From: Takakia lepidozioides
Taxonomy: Eukaryota > Streptophyta > Takakiopsida > Takakiales > Takakiaceae
Length of the DNA stretch: 64,000 nucleotides
Assembly: GCA_030704615.1 (NCBI GenBank)
Contig: CM060734.1
Location: 31,140,042-31,204,041, forward strand
Reading direction: 5' to 3'
In this document: positions 20,906 through 40,100 of the stretch, one piece after another
How positions within the stretch are numbered: position 1 is the stretch's first letter
Layout: each line of letters starts with the position of its first letter
Program-made: the position numbers and the translations under genes
Notes under the pieces: generated by a model
What the model was told of the DNA's origin: nothing
The model's input: only the letters and a program-made list of their open reading frames with translations
Database searches by the model: none

Positions 20906-22947
20906 CTGCAGGCCACGAGCGATCTCGTCCAAAAGCTGCGTCACAGGTAGATTTCCTTGGTCTTTGCTACCGAAACGCAGTTGCCTGGTTTCGAGCAGAA
21001 TATTCTCGCTTGCTACCTTAATAGGACTATCTTCATTCTATGTTTTAAGTCACTCTGGACGCTGTTGCATCCGACCATATTCATTCAATTATAAGTACCG
21101 ACTCCCGAGCTAGCTGCTTGATTCCAGAAATGTTCGTTGCATGCATGCACATGAAGCGCAATGCTATGCCCCTATTCTTTCTTCCTTCGACCCACATATA
21201 TGTACTAGTTAATTCCTGAGTCTTCTACAATTACCTTGGTATGTCCACTGCAGCGCAGTACTTACAAAAGTTAGAGAATCTAAACTTCTAATCACAATCT
21301 TGAATGAATCACAAATTAGGAGCTGATATATGCCAATCGACGTACAGGGTTCCTGCATGGAGGCGATCGGATTGCCTGTCTCTTGATTGCCTGTCTCATG
21401 ATCAAGAAGCGTGTGATTCAGCAGTACCAAGCAGTCGCTTCATTGGTCTTTAGGTGACTATGTTCAATGTTTGATCTTAGTAAGAGAGCTACTAGACTTG
21501 CAGAATATATAGAACCAGACTGTACGTAGGCTTTTGTAGGAGACCAGGGTCTTGAGTTGTAAGCTTAATTGTGGGTACATGGTTGTTTATACATAAAGTA
21601 CGTAGCTGCTAAGTATATAGAATATAGTGCTCCTGACCTCCTCCTGGCACTGGCTGCAGTGTCGTGTTGGCTTATCCGACCAGGCACCTAAGCAGTCTTG
21701 CCACACACTGTTTTACAGTACCTCGGTTGATCTGTACATATGTTTTACATGAGTAAAGTTCAAAACCCATGCAAGGTTTTTTTGTATAGATCTTGATCAA
21801 GTGAAAGTGAAAGACCTCAACCTTTTTGCCTACTGAATTGCAATTTGGCCTGTAGAGTATTGTTGAAATGTATTTGAATTGGAATGCTCGTCGAATCCCT
21901 CAATTCAGATCTCTACACGAGAAAATTTCTCTAAATGCTATATAAGCTTTTAGGACTACTTTCCTCTCCATCTCTCTTTTTTTTTAATCAGAGGGTCTGT
22001 AGCCAAAAGGCTACTTCGAACGTCTTATGAGTACATTCTTTTTTATCACATGGATTGAGATACGAGTCACAGTACAGCGAGACGTTCACAGAAAAGTGTC
22101 AAGTGTACTTTATGCTCTTCACATGCAATGGACCAATGCAATGTGTGGCTGAGTACGAGCAAAGGGGGAGTAGCCACGGTGAAACCTGTGGATCAGGCTG
22201 GTATGATGAGCAAGATGGACATCAAGTCCTATAACGGGGAAAGCAATCAAGAACGGTGCTACTGCTCGTCACGTTCTGATTGCTTCCGTTATATCTTATG
22301 TTACTCTTACTCTTACATTTTCTCATGGGGCAGCTTCCAGTAAATCGAAAAGAGGGAAGAAAAGAGTTGAATCAATCCAACAGAACTCATATTCATGTTT
22401 TTCTTTCCTTTCCAAGTGCCCAACAAGTCCAGAATCGTTCATTACTAGACAAACGACTAACAACTTTAGTGACTTGTACAATGTGGATCAGGGTGGCTTC
22501 TGAGAATACACATGTGAACAACTGGCAAACGCTATTTGAAGTTGAAAAAATTCCTAGGCATTTTCTATCCATCAGATAGTTTGACAAGAAAAGCTCTCAC
22601 TGCCAAGTTACCTCGTCTACTCTCAAATAGACCAGGCTATCCCATCCTTCCAAACACTAGTCCTGATGCTGATTGTACCAGCAATTGATATATGATCCGT
22701 ACTGGCCCTCTCTGCCCTAAACTCAATCGTTGACACTCCATTCTCTTAATCGTCAAATTCCAACACAAGTATTCACCTTGTGACAGTAACCTTACAGGAC
22801 TCAATGACAAAATTAATACTACAACACCACTGGAAGTAACCAAGATTCCTCAGTGTCTGTCTTTCCTAATTCCCTACGGTAGTATTATAAGGAGAGAGGC
22901 TACCTTCAGAAAAAAAACTTGTATGCATGGACATGCTGCGAGAAAAA
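20906..22947. other. Intergenic stretch between the glycine-rich and CysA-like genes
   Basis: Apart from one short copy of dispersed repeat B, no gene or repeat is supported. Open frames here lack domains and overlap randomly. Confidence 0.5.
21990..22034 (-). repeat. Dispersed repeat B, short copy
   Basis: The minus strand starts GTACTCATAAGACG and continues into GTAGCC TTTTGGC ACAGACCC-like sequence, matching the first 45 bp of longer copies at 34279 and 50219. Confidence 0.6.
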
Positions 22948-29174
<6,227 letters not shown>

Positions 29175-29867
29175 AGCCAGGCCCCCTTGAAGCTCCTCTG
29201 TGCCTCCGAGTTTAGGAACCCAGCAGTTAGCGATTAGTTAGTAAGTTAATTAGATATAATTAGTCAGACATGTAGAATACTTTACCTTATTAGTGACTGT
29301 GTTAGTAAGTTTATTAGTAAGCTGCGCTTGAATTTCAGCGCCATCACAGGGAAAGACGATTCTATACCAGGAACTGTCATCCCGATGGATAGAGCCCCGG
29401 ATTATGGATGCAAACCCGCGTAATCGGCGCCCCTATCAATGAGAAATCGAATTCATCCGTTTGGCGGGGCTGGAATGGGTGCTAGAGTAGGGCGGGAGAG
29501 CTGTGAGCTCGCAGCGATGGCTGCTTGCATCGCTTCTGTGCAGGAGCCATGCACAGGCAGGCCATGAGGGCGTCGCTGCCCGCTGCAGCTGCTGCAGCGG
29601 GGCAGGAGAAGCACTGGGACTTCTTGGTACACTGCCATAATCTCTTATGTGACCGTCCGTGTGTATCATACAACATGTTCTGAGGTTCAGTTTACTTTGC
29701 AAGCAAATTGTAGCTCATGAACTTCTTTGATGAATTTCTTGTAACGATTGCGGTGGCTCCTGTAAAAATTCTCTTCCCAGAATGGCTAGAAGTTATTGAG
29801 ACTAGAGGGATGAGACGCTGCGGGAGAGAAGCAGGGAGTTTCTGCTTCTGACGGGAGTTTTGTGGAC
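29175..29867. other. Region between two divergent genes
   Basis: This holds the 5' side of the CysA-like gene (minus) and of the next gene (plus). No clear TATA box was seen on either side. A GC-rich patch at 29465-29610 has open frames on both strands (an Ala-rich frame from 29560 plus) and might be a first exon or CpG-rich promoter. Confidence 0.4.
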
Positions 29868-32800
29868 ATGATGCAGGATCAAATTGAGGCACCGCAATGG
29901 GTGGACCTGACGGCAGAGGATGCATTATCCGGAATAGAGGGGTATGCTGTCTCATAGCCTTCCTGAGAAGTGTGAACTGTGTTGTAACTAATGAAGGTAA
30001 ACTGTGCCTATGATTTTTTACAGTGTGAGTTGTGGACGTTAACGCGCGACAATTTCTATCAGGGTAGGATGCCATTTTGAGCCACTACCTCCTCCGTCAC
30101 TCCGAAAGCACAATTTAGAGTAACTTCCATACGGAGTAAAGAATAATTCAATCTGAATAACGTCTCATAGAATTGTCAGTCTGAGCCGCTGCACAATGTT
30201 GGGTGTAGCTGGATTCATCTACACAATTGTGATTAGGGAGGTGGTCAAACGGGTTGATCCTGTAGACTTGGCCTGATACTGAGATATATGCAGTCAGATG
30301 TGGAGACTAACCACTTGATTTTGACTTTGCGTGTGATGTTGGCAGGGACGATCCCTGGTTCTATCGTAGCCACCCGAAAGATGCTCTTGCCCTTTCTTTA
30401 TTTCGCCCCTTTGCACTTTCCGTGTTATAAATATAATCTGGATCTGTATTTTTGTGTAGTTGCACCTGTCCTTCACCATTGCAGAAGCTCAGGGGAGAAG
30501 CTGTGAAATTGCAACGAAACAGACAGACTGCATTGTCTCAAGTTGATAAACGCAGTCTCAAAGCTATGTGTGGTTCACATAATCATGGCCATTATCTTTG
30601 CAGGATTGTGTTTTGCATTGAATTATTTGGTGATCTAAATCCAAGCAAATTATTTGCTTGGATGCAACTTGTAAATGTGCTATAATTTGTACACGTACAG
30701 AATGAGGGGCTGCAGCAGTAGTATCAATAAGCACTGTTTATGTCATGTGAGGCAGGCACCATCAGATGTCTCTCAAAAGTCTGACTGGTCTTCAGCCAAC
30801 AAGCAGCAATGAGAGCAGCTCAAAGGGCAACTCCCGACAGTATGAAAAGAAAAAGGGTGCAGCTAGCAAATCAAAGCATTTATCGCACAATTCTCATGAC
30901 AGCCTTTCACTTATTGCAAAGGGTATATCAAAGGATGAAAGGTCGGACATGATTAGGGTGGCTAATCATCATCAAGCACCTCCAAGGAATAAAGCCAAGA
31001 ACCTTCAGCCTGAAAGCATCCAGTATTGGCAGGACAATACTAGGTATTGCTTGTGATATGCGGAAGATGTGGTGTTTGATGCTTTTTGCAATGTAGGTAC
31101 TCCCTCGGAAAACTGTGCTTTAGCAAATTCGAAGTATGATGTGTTCTAGAATTTCAGACTACTTTACGACACAGAAAGGAAGACAGGACATAGTGGTTAT
31201 TGTTGATAGCTGCTATCCATCCCATTGAAGTGCCTAGGCTAATTTTGTTGTCTGAATGTTCTGTAATTCCACCCAGATTTCACAGCTTTTAGTGGCTAAC
31301 TAAGGAGATAGAACTGAAAATGACATTTCAATCCGCGTAAATAATGTTCGTGGCATTTGGTGTACAATCTTTGCAAGTACAGTCAGATTGAATTGATTTT
31401 CCCCATGTTTTCTCCAGGCTTTTCAAAGATGAGGCTTGTGCACCAGCTTCAGTCGAAGTTGAAGTTAGATGTGTGGAGGATAGTAAGGCTGTCAATCCTT
31501 TGAACAGACTTTTGAGTACGCTGAGCAACAAGGATTCAGATGTATCACCGATACTCTCCAAGTCACCTGAGAGTTTTGAGCATTCCAAGCGGCTACCACC
31601 TCTCACCCCTCCTACCAGAGCCCACTATGGCCAAAGTAATTGTGTAGGTGATCGTCATGCTTCCCTTGAAAGTGTGAATTCTGAGGCATACCATGTCAAC
31701 CAACACACTCAGCGAGGGAGCAGGGAATCCTCTCTTGAAGCATGTTTACCTTTGCCATTGGTGGCAATGCCAGGGCATTTGTCAAGGGGCAGTTCAGATG
31801 GGACAAGACCAGCAGCTGGCATGCCATGGCAAGCCTCAGATAGCACACGATTAGCTGACATACACCTGCGAAGGCTGAGGAAGAGCTTGGGGTCAGCACT
31901 GCGGGTCAAACAAGAGGACAATTTGGAGTCTTCAGTGTCACAAGGCAGCAATGAGATCAGCTTAGTCGAGAGTGGAGCTGTAGATGACACTGGAGCAACT
32001 GCACAGGCTACCAGGTTGGGTTTGGAAGGAGGCAAAGTTGCCAGCATGTTTGGGGTTGGATTTGAAGCAAGCTCGGAGTCCAACTCCTGTGGAGGTTTGG
32101 GAGGTTCGGATGTTGACAAGTTCAGCAATGTTGGGTTGGCCCACCAGTTGGGTAATAGAGCCATTGGGATCACCAGCAATTCATCTGTCCGTGCGTTTGA
32201 CGACATTCGCAGATTGCGTAAGAGCTGGGGTTCAGCACTTCGAGTGAAAATGATAGGTAAATAGCTATGTCCCGGTTGCTAGTGGGGTGCATGCCTTGAA
32301 TAATGTCACTGGTCGGCTCCCTGCTGCCCTGCCCATGGATTTGCTTATCCTGGTCACATGAACCATAATCTGCCCTGTCATCTGTTGCATCAGATGACCA
32401 CCCAGCCCTATCCGGAATATACTATGGGAGAAGACTTTGATAGATATCTCCACATGTTTGAAGTGATTGCTGCAGTGATTGGTGTGCCTGAGAATTTTTA
32501 AATAGCAATCTTTAGAATGAGCATGAAGAGACTAGCCCGTGACTTGCTGCATGCAGCCGTCATGGATGACCCCAATCTCAATTGGACGTCGGTTGGTGAA
32601 GATGAATCAAATCGAAGCTGTCTTAGTAAACCGCCACCATTTTCTGACAAAAGAGTTTGCAGTGGACCTGCAAGTGAGTCAGTTTCTTCTGTGTCTAGAG
32701 GAGGGTCTGTACATTCTTCTCTGACTTCATTTTATCATACAGTCAATATTAATATGCTGGAAACACAAGGGGCAGCTCAGGTGCAAGAAGATTCTAAAAT

Positions 32801-35082
32801 CAAGGCAGAGACTGAAGAACACATACCGCAAGTGCAGGTGTCATCCTCAGGGGTAGGCGACCAAATTGAGACTGCTCCAGTCACTTCTGCCGGGAGTATG
32901 ACCTTCGGTTCTCTTAAAGTACAACCCACCCATGGGACAAATGAGCCACAACTGCAGAAAGACCCTCCTCAGCCTTTCTCGACCTCCAGTGGTGAAATCA
33001 AGACATTGCAGAAGTCCAGGCAGACCATGTCTGATTGGGGGCAATGAGATCAAGTGGTCATCAAATTTAAGGGGTTCTGTCCAACAGAAGCAACCTTTGA
33101 GAGCAACTCCAACTACTCAGTGTCAGGCTTTGTGTGACAGGCTCAGCAAAGGTCATACTTCCACAGGTGGCAAGGAGAACTCAGATGTACAGTTCCAGCC
33201 CAAGTCCAAACTCACTACAGGTAATACTGCTGTTATGCTGCAAATAGATGCAAGTCCTGGAGTTGACATTTTGTTGACCACTTAATTGGTTTATCCTGTT
33301 TCAACTGTGTGCTTGTCGAGTCCTTTAAGGGAGGAATAGTTTGGTGGTAGTCCTAGGGCCACCCACTCGGCAAGCATGGTAATCTCACAACCGAGATATT
33401 TAATCAGTGAGGCCTAATATGAAACTCCATGGCTGGTAAGTCTTGGGCATGCTCATCTTTTTATCTCATGGTATGACTTTACTTCAGTAGCTCAGTGCGC
33501 AAAAACCAACAGTGCTGTCTGGACCTGACACAGTACCCTGCGCAGCTGCCATAAAGGTTCAACCGTCCGTGTTGCGGATGAGTATGCCAAGCTTTCAACA
33601 TAGTGTAACTGCAAGGCAGGCTCAGCAACCAGTTGGCCGAGGAACAGTTACTAAATCAAATCGTAATGTGGTGAAGAGTGGAGAGCCCCAATTGCCAGCC
33701 AGTGTTAATTCAGGGCGCAGTAAAGGTGGCTCATGTTGCATCTCCAGAAAGTCTGTAGGAGGGGAAGGAAATGACCTCAGAAAGAGTTCTGTAGTCATGG
33801 GCAGCAAGGTAGTGTACCCCTTTCAACCTTTGTAAAAGTTATAGCCTGAGATGGGGTTTGTCCTGGACTTGCTGTCGATATGTCTTGACTTCAACTTGGC
33901 CAAGGTCAACCCAGTATGGTTAGACCTTAGAGAAGATGATCAAATTTGTAGCAGTCATGGGGGCCTCTGGGACAGTAGAACCACAAGCAAATCAGTTAGT
34001 TTTATCAAAAAACCCCAAATGTCTCTGGGAGATGGATTGCCCTTTTTACGTGTTATTAGGAGGTTTGCCATTTGATGCAGTAGGACTAAACAAGAGAACC
34101 AGAGGAAGTAGCCGGAAAGTTTCTGATCTGTCATGTGAGAATATTTTATGGAGTTTGATTCACAGTCTTCCCCCTTTCTCTTTTGAGAAAGAGACAGGAG
34201 ATGAAAGAAAAGAGCTTTATCAATTCATAGTGTGAATGAGAATCCCAAAGAGCTTGTGGGACAGCAACACACAAGATTGTACTCATAAGACGTTGTTTGC
34301 CGTAGCCTTGTGGCCATTGACCCCGCGCCCAGTTTGAGTGGGAACAAAAGGGACAGAACCTACCTCTGTCAGGGGCTGACGTTGGTAGTAAGACTTACCT
34401 CCATATAAAGAATTAATCCGGGTTTTCCAGATATCCTCTAGAAATCCCTTCACACAAGCATCAATCTGCTGTGTGTGATTTGCCCAAAAACTAGGCCTCA
34501 GCAACACATAAGAAACAAAAGCTTGCACAAAGGTGAACCGAAAACATTACACGTCAGAGGGAGGCCCAAAGAGAATGTACTCATAAGACGTTGTTTTGCC
34601 ATCAGAGGGAGGCCCAAAGAGAGTATGACAGAGAGAAAGAACAGCTACAAAAACCAAACAACAGCTAAGAAAATAGGATCCCTTGGGAGGCCAGAACCCC
34701 GCTCCAGGAGGGTTTGTGTCTTACAGGCTCCTGACCTAGAAAGAAGGGTAGGACTCTTACTCTTGTGGCTTTTTCTTGGTTTTGGTGAGTTGTTACATGG
34801 TCAGGTTTTTTATATAATTCTTACCTGGGGTCTTACCCCTTCCCTTTCAGAAAAAGGAAAAGAGCAGAAGGCATTTTACTGGATCTTGTCTCCTGCCAGC
34901 AGAGTACTGAGCGCCCAAATGTGCCGGCAGTTATGCGAGCAAGCATGTCAGCACTCGCTTCAACCAGCCTTAGACAGATCAGCAGGCCCATGCCAGCCAA
35001 CAGGGCAGGTACCATAAATGGTGACCAAAAAGCAGGCAGACATGGAAGTGGAGCTGAAGATGTGGCTGCGCTTATTGCTGAG
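29868..35082 (+). CDS. Unrecognised multi-exon gene, Ser/Lys-rich product (structure partly solved)
   Basis: Phase-consistent exons: 29868-29941, 30346-30421, 30485-30567, 30756-31043, 31418-32256. They give EAPQWVDLTAEDAL, then DDPWFYRSHPKDALALSLFR, a basic linker, and a long Ser-rich region with two copies of a motif RRLRKS(L/W)GSALRVK. Later coding blocks are at about 32600-33045, 33078-33230 (contains a KEN box, GGKENSD), 33491-33808 and 34851-35082 (ERPNVPAVMRASMSALASTS). These could not be linked in one frame: exon 5 leaves phase 1, and there is an apparent one-base shift near 33040. Either an exon is missing from my model or the copy is damaged. No known domain is recognised; the low-complexity, KEN-box-bearing sequence suggests a regulated nuclear or cytoskeletal protein, which is only a guess. 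Confidence 0.55.
32300..32595 (+). pseudogene. Retrotransposon gag-like fragment inside the unrecognised gene
   Basis: One frame, broken by a single TAA near 32499, reads TTQPYPEYTMGEDFDRYLHM, FEVIAAVIGVPENF, stop, IAIFRMSMKRLARDLLHAAV. This has the layout of LTR-retrotransposon gag (a folded helix block ending in a KG/AARDW-like segment). It lies between exon 5 and the next coding block. Confidence 0.5.
34279..34500 (+). repeat. Dispersed repeat B, long copy
   Basis: Starts GTACTCATAAGACGTTGTTT and runs through GACCCCGCGCCCAGTTTGAG, GTCAGGGGCTGACG and ATCCGGGTTTTCCA to CTAGGCC. It matches 50219-50445 on the same strand over the whole length. Confidence 0.85.
34577..34600 (+). repeat. Dispersed repeat B, 24-bp fragment
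   Basis: Contains GTACTCATAAGACGTTGTTT followed by TGCC, within a short duplicated GAGGGAGGCCCAAAGAG context (34555 and 34604). Confidence 0.6.
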
Positions 35083-37167
35083 GTATTTAGCTGCCCTGAA
35101 CGCATTTATATCCCTTCACACAGCCCAGAGTGATGGGCAGAAGCCTCATGTCCTGCACACACCCCAGGTATGTCATTTCTGTGGTAAATACAGGGCTATA
35201 AAACTAAAATCAATAATCCTGCAACAGGCTGTTGAGTTTGCATGCGGATAAGTGCCTCTGTACGCGCCTTAATGGCAGTTGCTGGAAAATAGGATTATAC
35301 CTGCAGCTGAACTGTGGGGATAAGCTAAACCCTGGTGGGTGCAAACCCCAGAAAAGGGTCCGGGGGGGTTAGTTTCCTGCTGGGGCTATAAGGCTATGGC
35401 AAGCCAACATTTGCAGGGAACGGCATGAGTACGTTCTAAACGCATATATCAATTTACTCCTTCAGTAGATGTGAACAAGGATATCAAATGTAGGTTCAGT
35501 TTTTAGCAATACATGATCAGTCTTTCAGAGTTATTACAGGACTTCACAGTTACAGCCAGCATTCACACAGAGCAGGTTTTCAAGTCTACAAATCAATTCG
35601 AATTGTGGGTCCACTGATTCATATGGTTGGATTGTACGCAGCACAATAAGAAGTTAGGGCCCACGCCCCGGTATGAGCCAAGGGTTCATTCTGTCAAGCA
35701 CATCAAGGAGGTCTGCATTTGTCCTACTCAAAACAGTGTGATAGATCATGTCTTTAGTGCTAGAGTACATCTGCTCTTCATCCCATCGGTAACATTTTCA
35801 CAAATTGCTGTGTCGACTCTTTTGATTCACATCACTATCAGCTGACCCAGCTATTTTTGCTGGTTGATTGTTTTTCGCCTGCTTCCCTATATTGTTTTGG
35901 TTGGCTTTCTTCTCATGTTGGTTGCCATTAACTTGCATATGTACAGTGGGAGAACTAAACAGGACAGCTTTACTACAATTTGCAACCAGCCGATTGTGAG
36001 AAGGTAAACCAGAGATTACTGCCTCCAAGAGGATGCTGCAGTGATCTTTGCTTCATTCATTGCCAGGCCAGGCGCAGCTACCAAAGATCAACCCTCCAGC
36101 ACTGAATGACAGTTATGGATATCAGTTTTGGATCAGATTGATTGAAAAAAAAGCAGATAGTTATCTGTCCAATGTCTTAATTGCGGTGTCAATCCCATAG
36201 CTGAACCCCTTAATGGGGGATGTCATCTGCATACATGCCAATGCCATTGAAGTAACACCATGTGTATGGGGAGCTATCGTGTACAGCATCTTAGCAATGT
36301 GTCTCCTTGATAATCAAACATTTGGACTATTACAGTAACTCTATTATTATTTCAGTGAAATAGCTTAGCATTGGAAAGCACCGAACCCCCTTCCCAAGAA
36401 ATTCCAGCAAGGCTATTTAGGCCGGGCAGTTAAGTAGATCAACTTTGCCATGAGACTCGTCTTTCATGCTTAGGCATTACCGGAATGCTTCGTCACACTT
36501 AGCCTGGTAATGACAATTCTACTCCCCAAACTGTGGAACTATCCAGCAAGTGTGTCAGAGAAATTTTGGGGCTTGTTTTACCCAATATTCTTGCAGATCA
36601 CAGTTGTAGGAGTGTTCCGTGTACAACTATACATTGCTAACTATCAAAAGTTGCCCAATCCATTCAGTTCTAAATTGTGAGGTCAAGTCAAAGGAGCTCA
36701 AATAAAGTCTAGGAGCTATACATGGTCTGTGCCTTTTTGTAGTTGGAACATGGTGGATATACATGGTGGATGACACCAGTCTTGTCAATGCCACAACAAT
36801 GTGAAGACCCCAATCTTTGACTGGGGACCAGCACCCATCAGGGGCGTTAGAGCAGGCTATCAATGATATAAGGACTTATAAGGCAATACCAATAAGGCCA
36901 GCCACTTGGTGGATAGACATGCTAAGGTAGTCAACCTCAGTCACAGTGGCTATCTATCATTGTTGGATGGCAACTGGTATGGTGGCAATGTTGATTGTTT
37001 TTTTCCATTAGGACTTTTTCTCAATGTCATCTGCCATTCTAACCCAGTCTGAGATTGAAGCACAATCACTCCATGCCAGTTCAGGCCCATGAGAGTTTCC
37101 CCTGAAATTCCCTTAACATGATTTGATCTCCTTTATCAAAAACTACCAAATTGTGTTGCATAAAACA
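35083..37167. other. Intergenic stretch, no gene supported
   Basis: Contains a weak repeat-B-like segment on the minus strand near 35431 (CGTACTCATGCCG) with a G-rich patch at 35335-35375. Otherwise featureless AT-rich DNA. Confidence 0.4.
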
Positions 37168-40100
37168 TTAAGGAGACGGATTCTCGCCTCCAAGCTTGAT
37201 GTTTAACTTTTCCCCTCTTTCGATAAGGGGTGGAATCTCAGCAGTTCTGCCTAGGCTATGTAGTAGCATTACCAGTAACTCAAGTGTATAACCTATCTCA
37301 GGACCGTCAGGCCCCAGCTCCCTCTCCTGAATTGCTAACACTCGCCACATTAGCGTCAATGCCTCCTCGTTTCTTCCCATGGAGTGTAATATGGAAGCTA
37401 AGCAGTTGCACGCCTCTCCTGCACAACCACCGAGACAAGATTAGCAAGCCTGCTTGTTGCTCTTCTAGCTACAAGAGTAGTACACACATACAATGGGTTA
37501 CAAAGTTTCTGGTACATCAATCCACAGGCCTGCGAGGTGACTCCCACAGCCAACAATGTTCATTGCATGGTTCAAAAGGAAGAGCTCCCCAAGAAACCAC
37601 GTGCAAGGGAAGAATGAACTTGGATAGACAGTGGGCTGATCACCAACTTACTTTGGATGTCAACTCATTGGTGTACCAGTACACGGTGAGAATCATAGGT
37701 TAAATGTACCCTGTTGCTTTGAGTTCGCTAGGATTTCAATGTCAGTCTCTCACAAGAGAACCTTGTTCTTGAAAGTGGTTCAAAATAAAATAGATGACCA
37801 GTATCTGAATCGAAAACTAATGTAAGAATAGGCTTGGACTCTTATGACCCAGGTAATGGCAAGACATGCATGCATGCTGTCAAGCTCAATATTCTCTTGG
37901 GCAGGCTCATGTTCACTGCATTTTAGCCAACCTTGCAACCTGACATATCAGAACCATACAAAACTAAGAAGTTACACTTAAGCAACTGAGAATCCAGGAA
38001 ATGGATATCACTAATGAACTGCTTAATGGATTACAATTCAAGGCTTCTCGAGTAAGGCTCTTATTCACACTGCCATTTTCTTCCCTCTGCACTGAGTGTG
38101 GTTCTTTCCCCCGCCCTGCCAGGGGTTGGCTATCTTGGCTTGCCAAGCTTACCATCAAGCTTTCTGGTTTTTAGCGTTATGGAGCTGCAGCTTTCCTCAC
38201 AAATGAAAAGACACATAAAGAGAGTTCTCTCACCAACGATAGCACTGTGGGAGCCATATGCAGCCTCACGAATTTGCAATGCTTGACGAGCAAGCGTCTC
38301 TGCTTCATCCTGCTGGTCCATATGGTGAAGGGCAGTAGCCAGGCACTCTAGAGGGACAGAAACCTGTGGAGAGTTGGGGCCCAAATTGGTTGTCACCAGC
38401 TTCAAACTGCGCCGGAGTAACGGTTCGCACTTGTCGTACTTTTCAGAGGCTGCATAAGATGTAGCCAAGTTTTGAAGGTGCACTACCAACTGAGGGTCAT
38501 TGGAGCCCACAACTTTTTCTTTCACCTGCAAATTCTCCTCCCATAGCTCTAGAGCCTCCTCATTCCTGCTCACGAGGCAAAAGTTCATTTGACTGGTGAA
38601 ATTCCTTTCCTAGAGAGCCCATCACCAACAAAACTCTGCTCACAAGAAATGGTGGCAGTGTATAAAGCTAGTTCAAAAACTCACCGTTCCAGTATGTTAA
38701 GGAGTTCTGCTAGATCAGTGCGGACTGTCTCTATTGTCGGGTCATCTTCAGAGAATTTGCTGCACCCCTTCATTATTTGCAGCCCTTTTCGGTACAAAAA
38801 CACAGCGTGATCCACTTCACCTGCAGTTTATGAGAGGGGAGGTGATGTAATGATGATTTTCCCTTCTAGAGATACAGGAACCTAGCCTTCAACATTAACG
38901 AAATTGCATGGACAACCAGCTTGTACTTCAGCAATGTAGATTGTAGTGTGAATATATTATCGAAACCTTCAGACTGAAGGATTTGAGAAATACCTCAGAA
39001 AGTCATTCTGGGGTAATCACTTTCCCTCTTTTAAACCAGGTTCAAATACCACTTGTAGACAACAAAGCAGCCCAATCAGAAAAGGGTCAATTCACCTGGG
39101 AATTAGCAAAAGGAGTAACTGGCATGGATACCAGGTGGAAAAAAAATCAGACACCTGTGAGGTGTGAGAAAGGTCTTTCCAGTGTTGGACAGCTCTCAAA
39201 GTCTGCACTAGGTTGCACGTGGTTATCAACGCGGGTATCAAAGCTGCAGGGTCTCAAAAATCAAATACCCGGCATTCGTAGATAACCAGCAGTACAAAAA
39301 TCTAGAAAGAAGACTATATCTGGCGTAATGGCCGGCCAATACCCCATTGCTACTGGGCCGATACCCACCCTAAAATCAATAACCGGATGCATATTTGGAC
39401 CTTTGCATTAGCTGTTCATAATTTTGGTTATTTTAAACCAAAAAATCTGACATACCCAGACCTGGCGGGTATCATAAATATTTGAGAACCAGCTAACACT
39501 GGGTTTTTCTTCCAATCATGATAAACAGGAAGCTACATCATCAAGTCAATTTGGCTACAAGGTTGGTGAGAATAGCATGTGGCCCTTTCATTCAGGAGAA
39601 GGTGGACTTCCGATTTTTTCTGTTTTCAGAAGCAGCTGTCGCACATAAGGAAAAATCCAAATTTCAAAGTTTTGGTAGCTAGGAGTTTGATGCCTCGAGG
39701 AGAGAGGTGTCTGCTGTTGAGCAAATGGGCTCGAAAAAGGCCCAGGGGAAAGGAGATTGTTAACGTCTCTCTCCTCCAATGGGAAGCTCCCACAACCTGA
39801 TCTGAGATGGTCAGAGTGGATTGGTCAATCACCTTTAGCAACTTTAATCCGGGCAACTGCACACGTAGCCACCCCAACTCTCCCATCGTGTGGTCCCCAT
39901 GCTTTCTCTTCCAGCCTCAAAGCTCTGCATACAAATCAAGTAAAGTGAGAGCTCATTCATAAGGTGCTAAAGACTTGCCGTGTCAGTAAATTTATTATTT
40001 GTTCCAAGTGTTCTCTCTAGATTTCCTTCCATCAACTTACTTAGCTTTTAGATATTGCCATCTTCTGGAGTAACCTCATCCCAAATGAAATGATAAGCTC

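Noticed and set aside
39041-39060. GGTTCAAATACC as a tRNA or SINE B box
   Set aside because: No A box at the right distance and no repeat partner.
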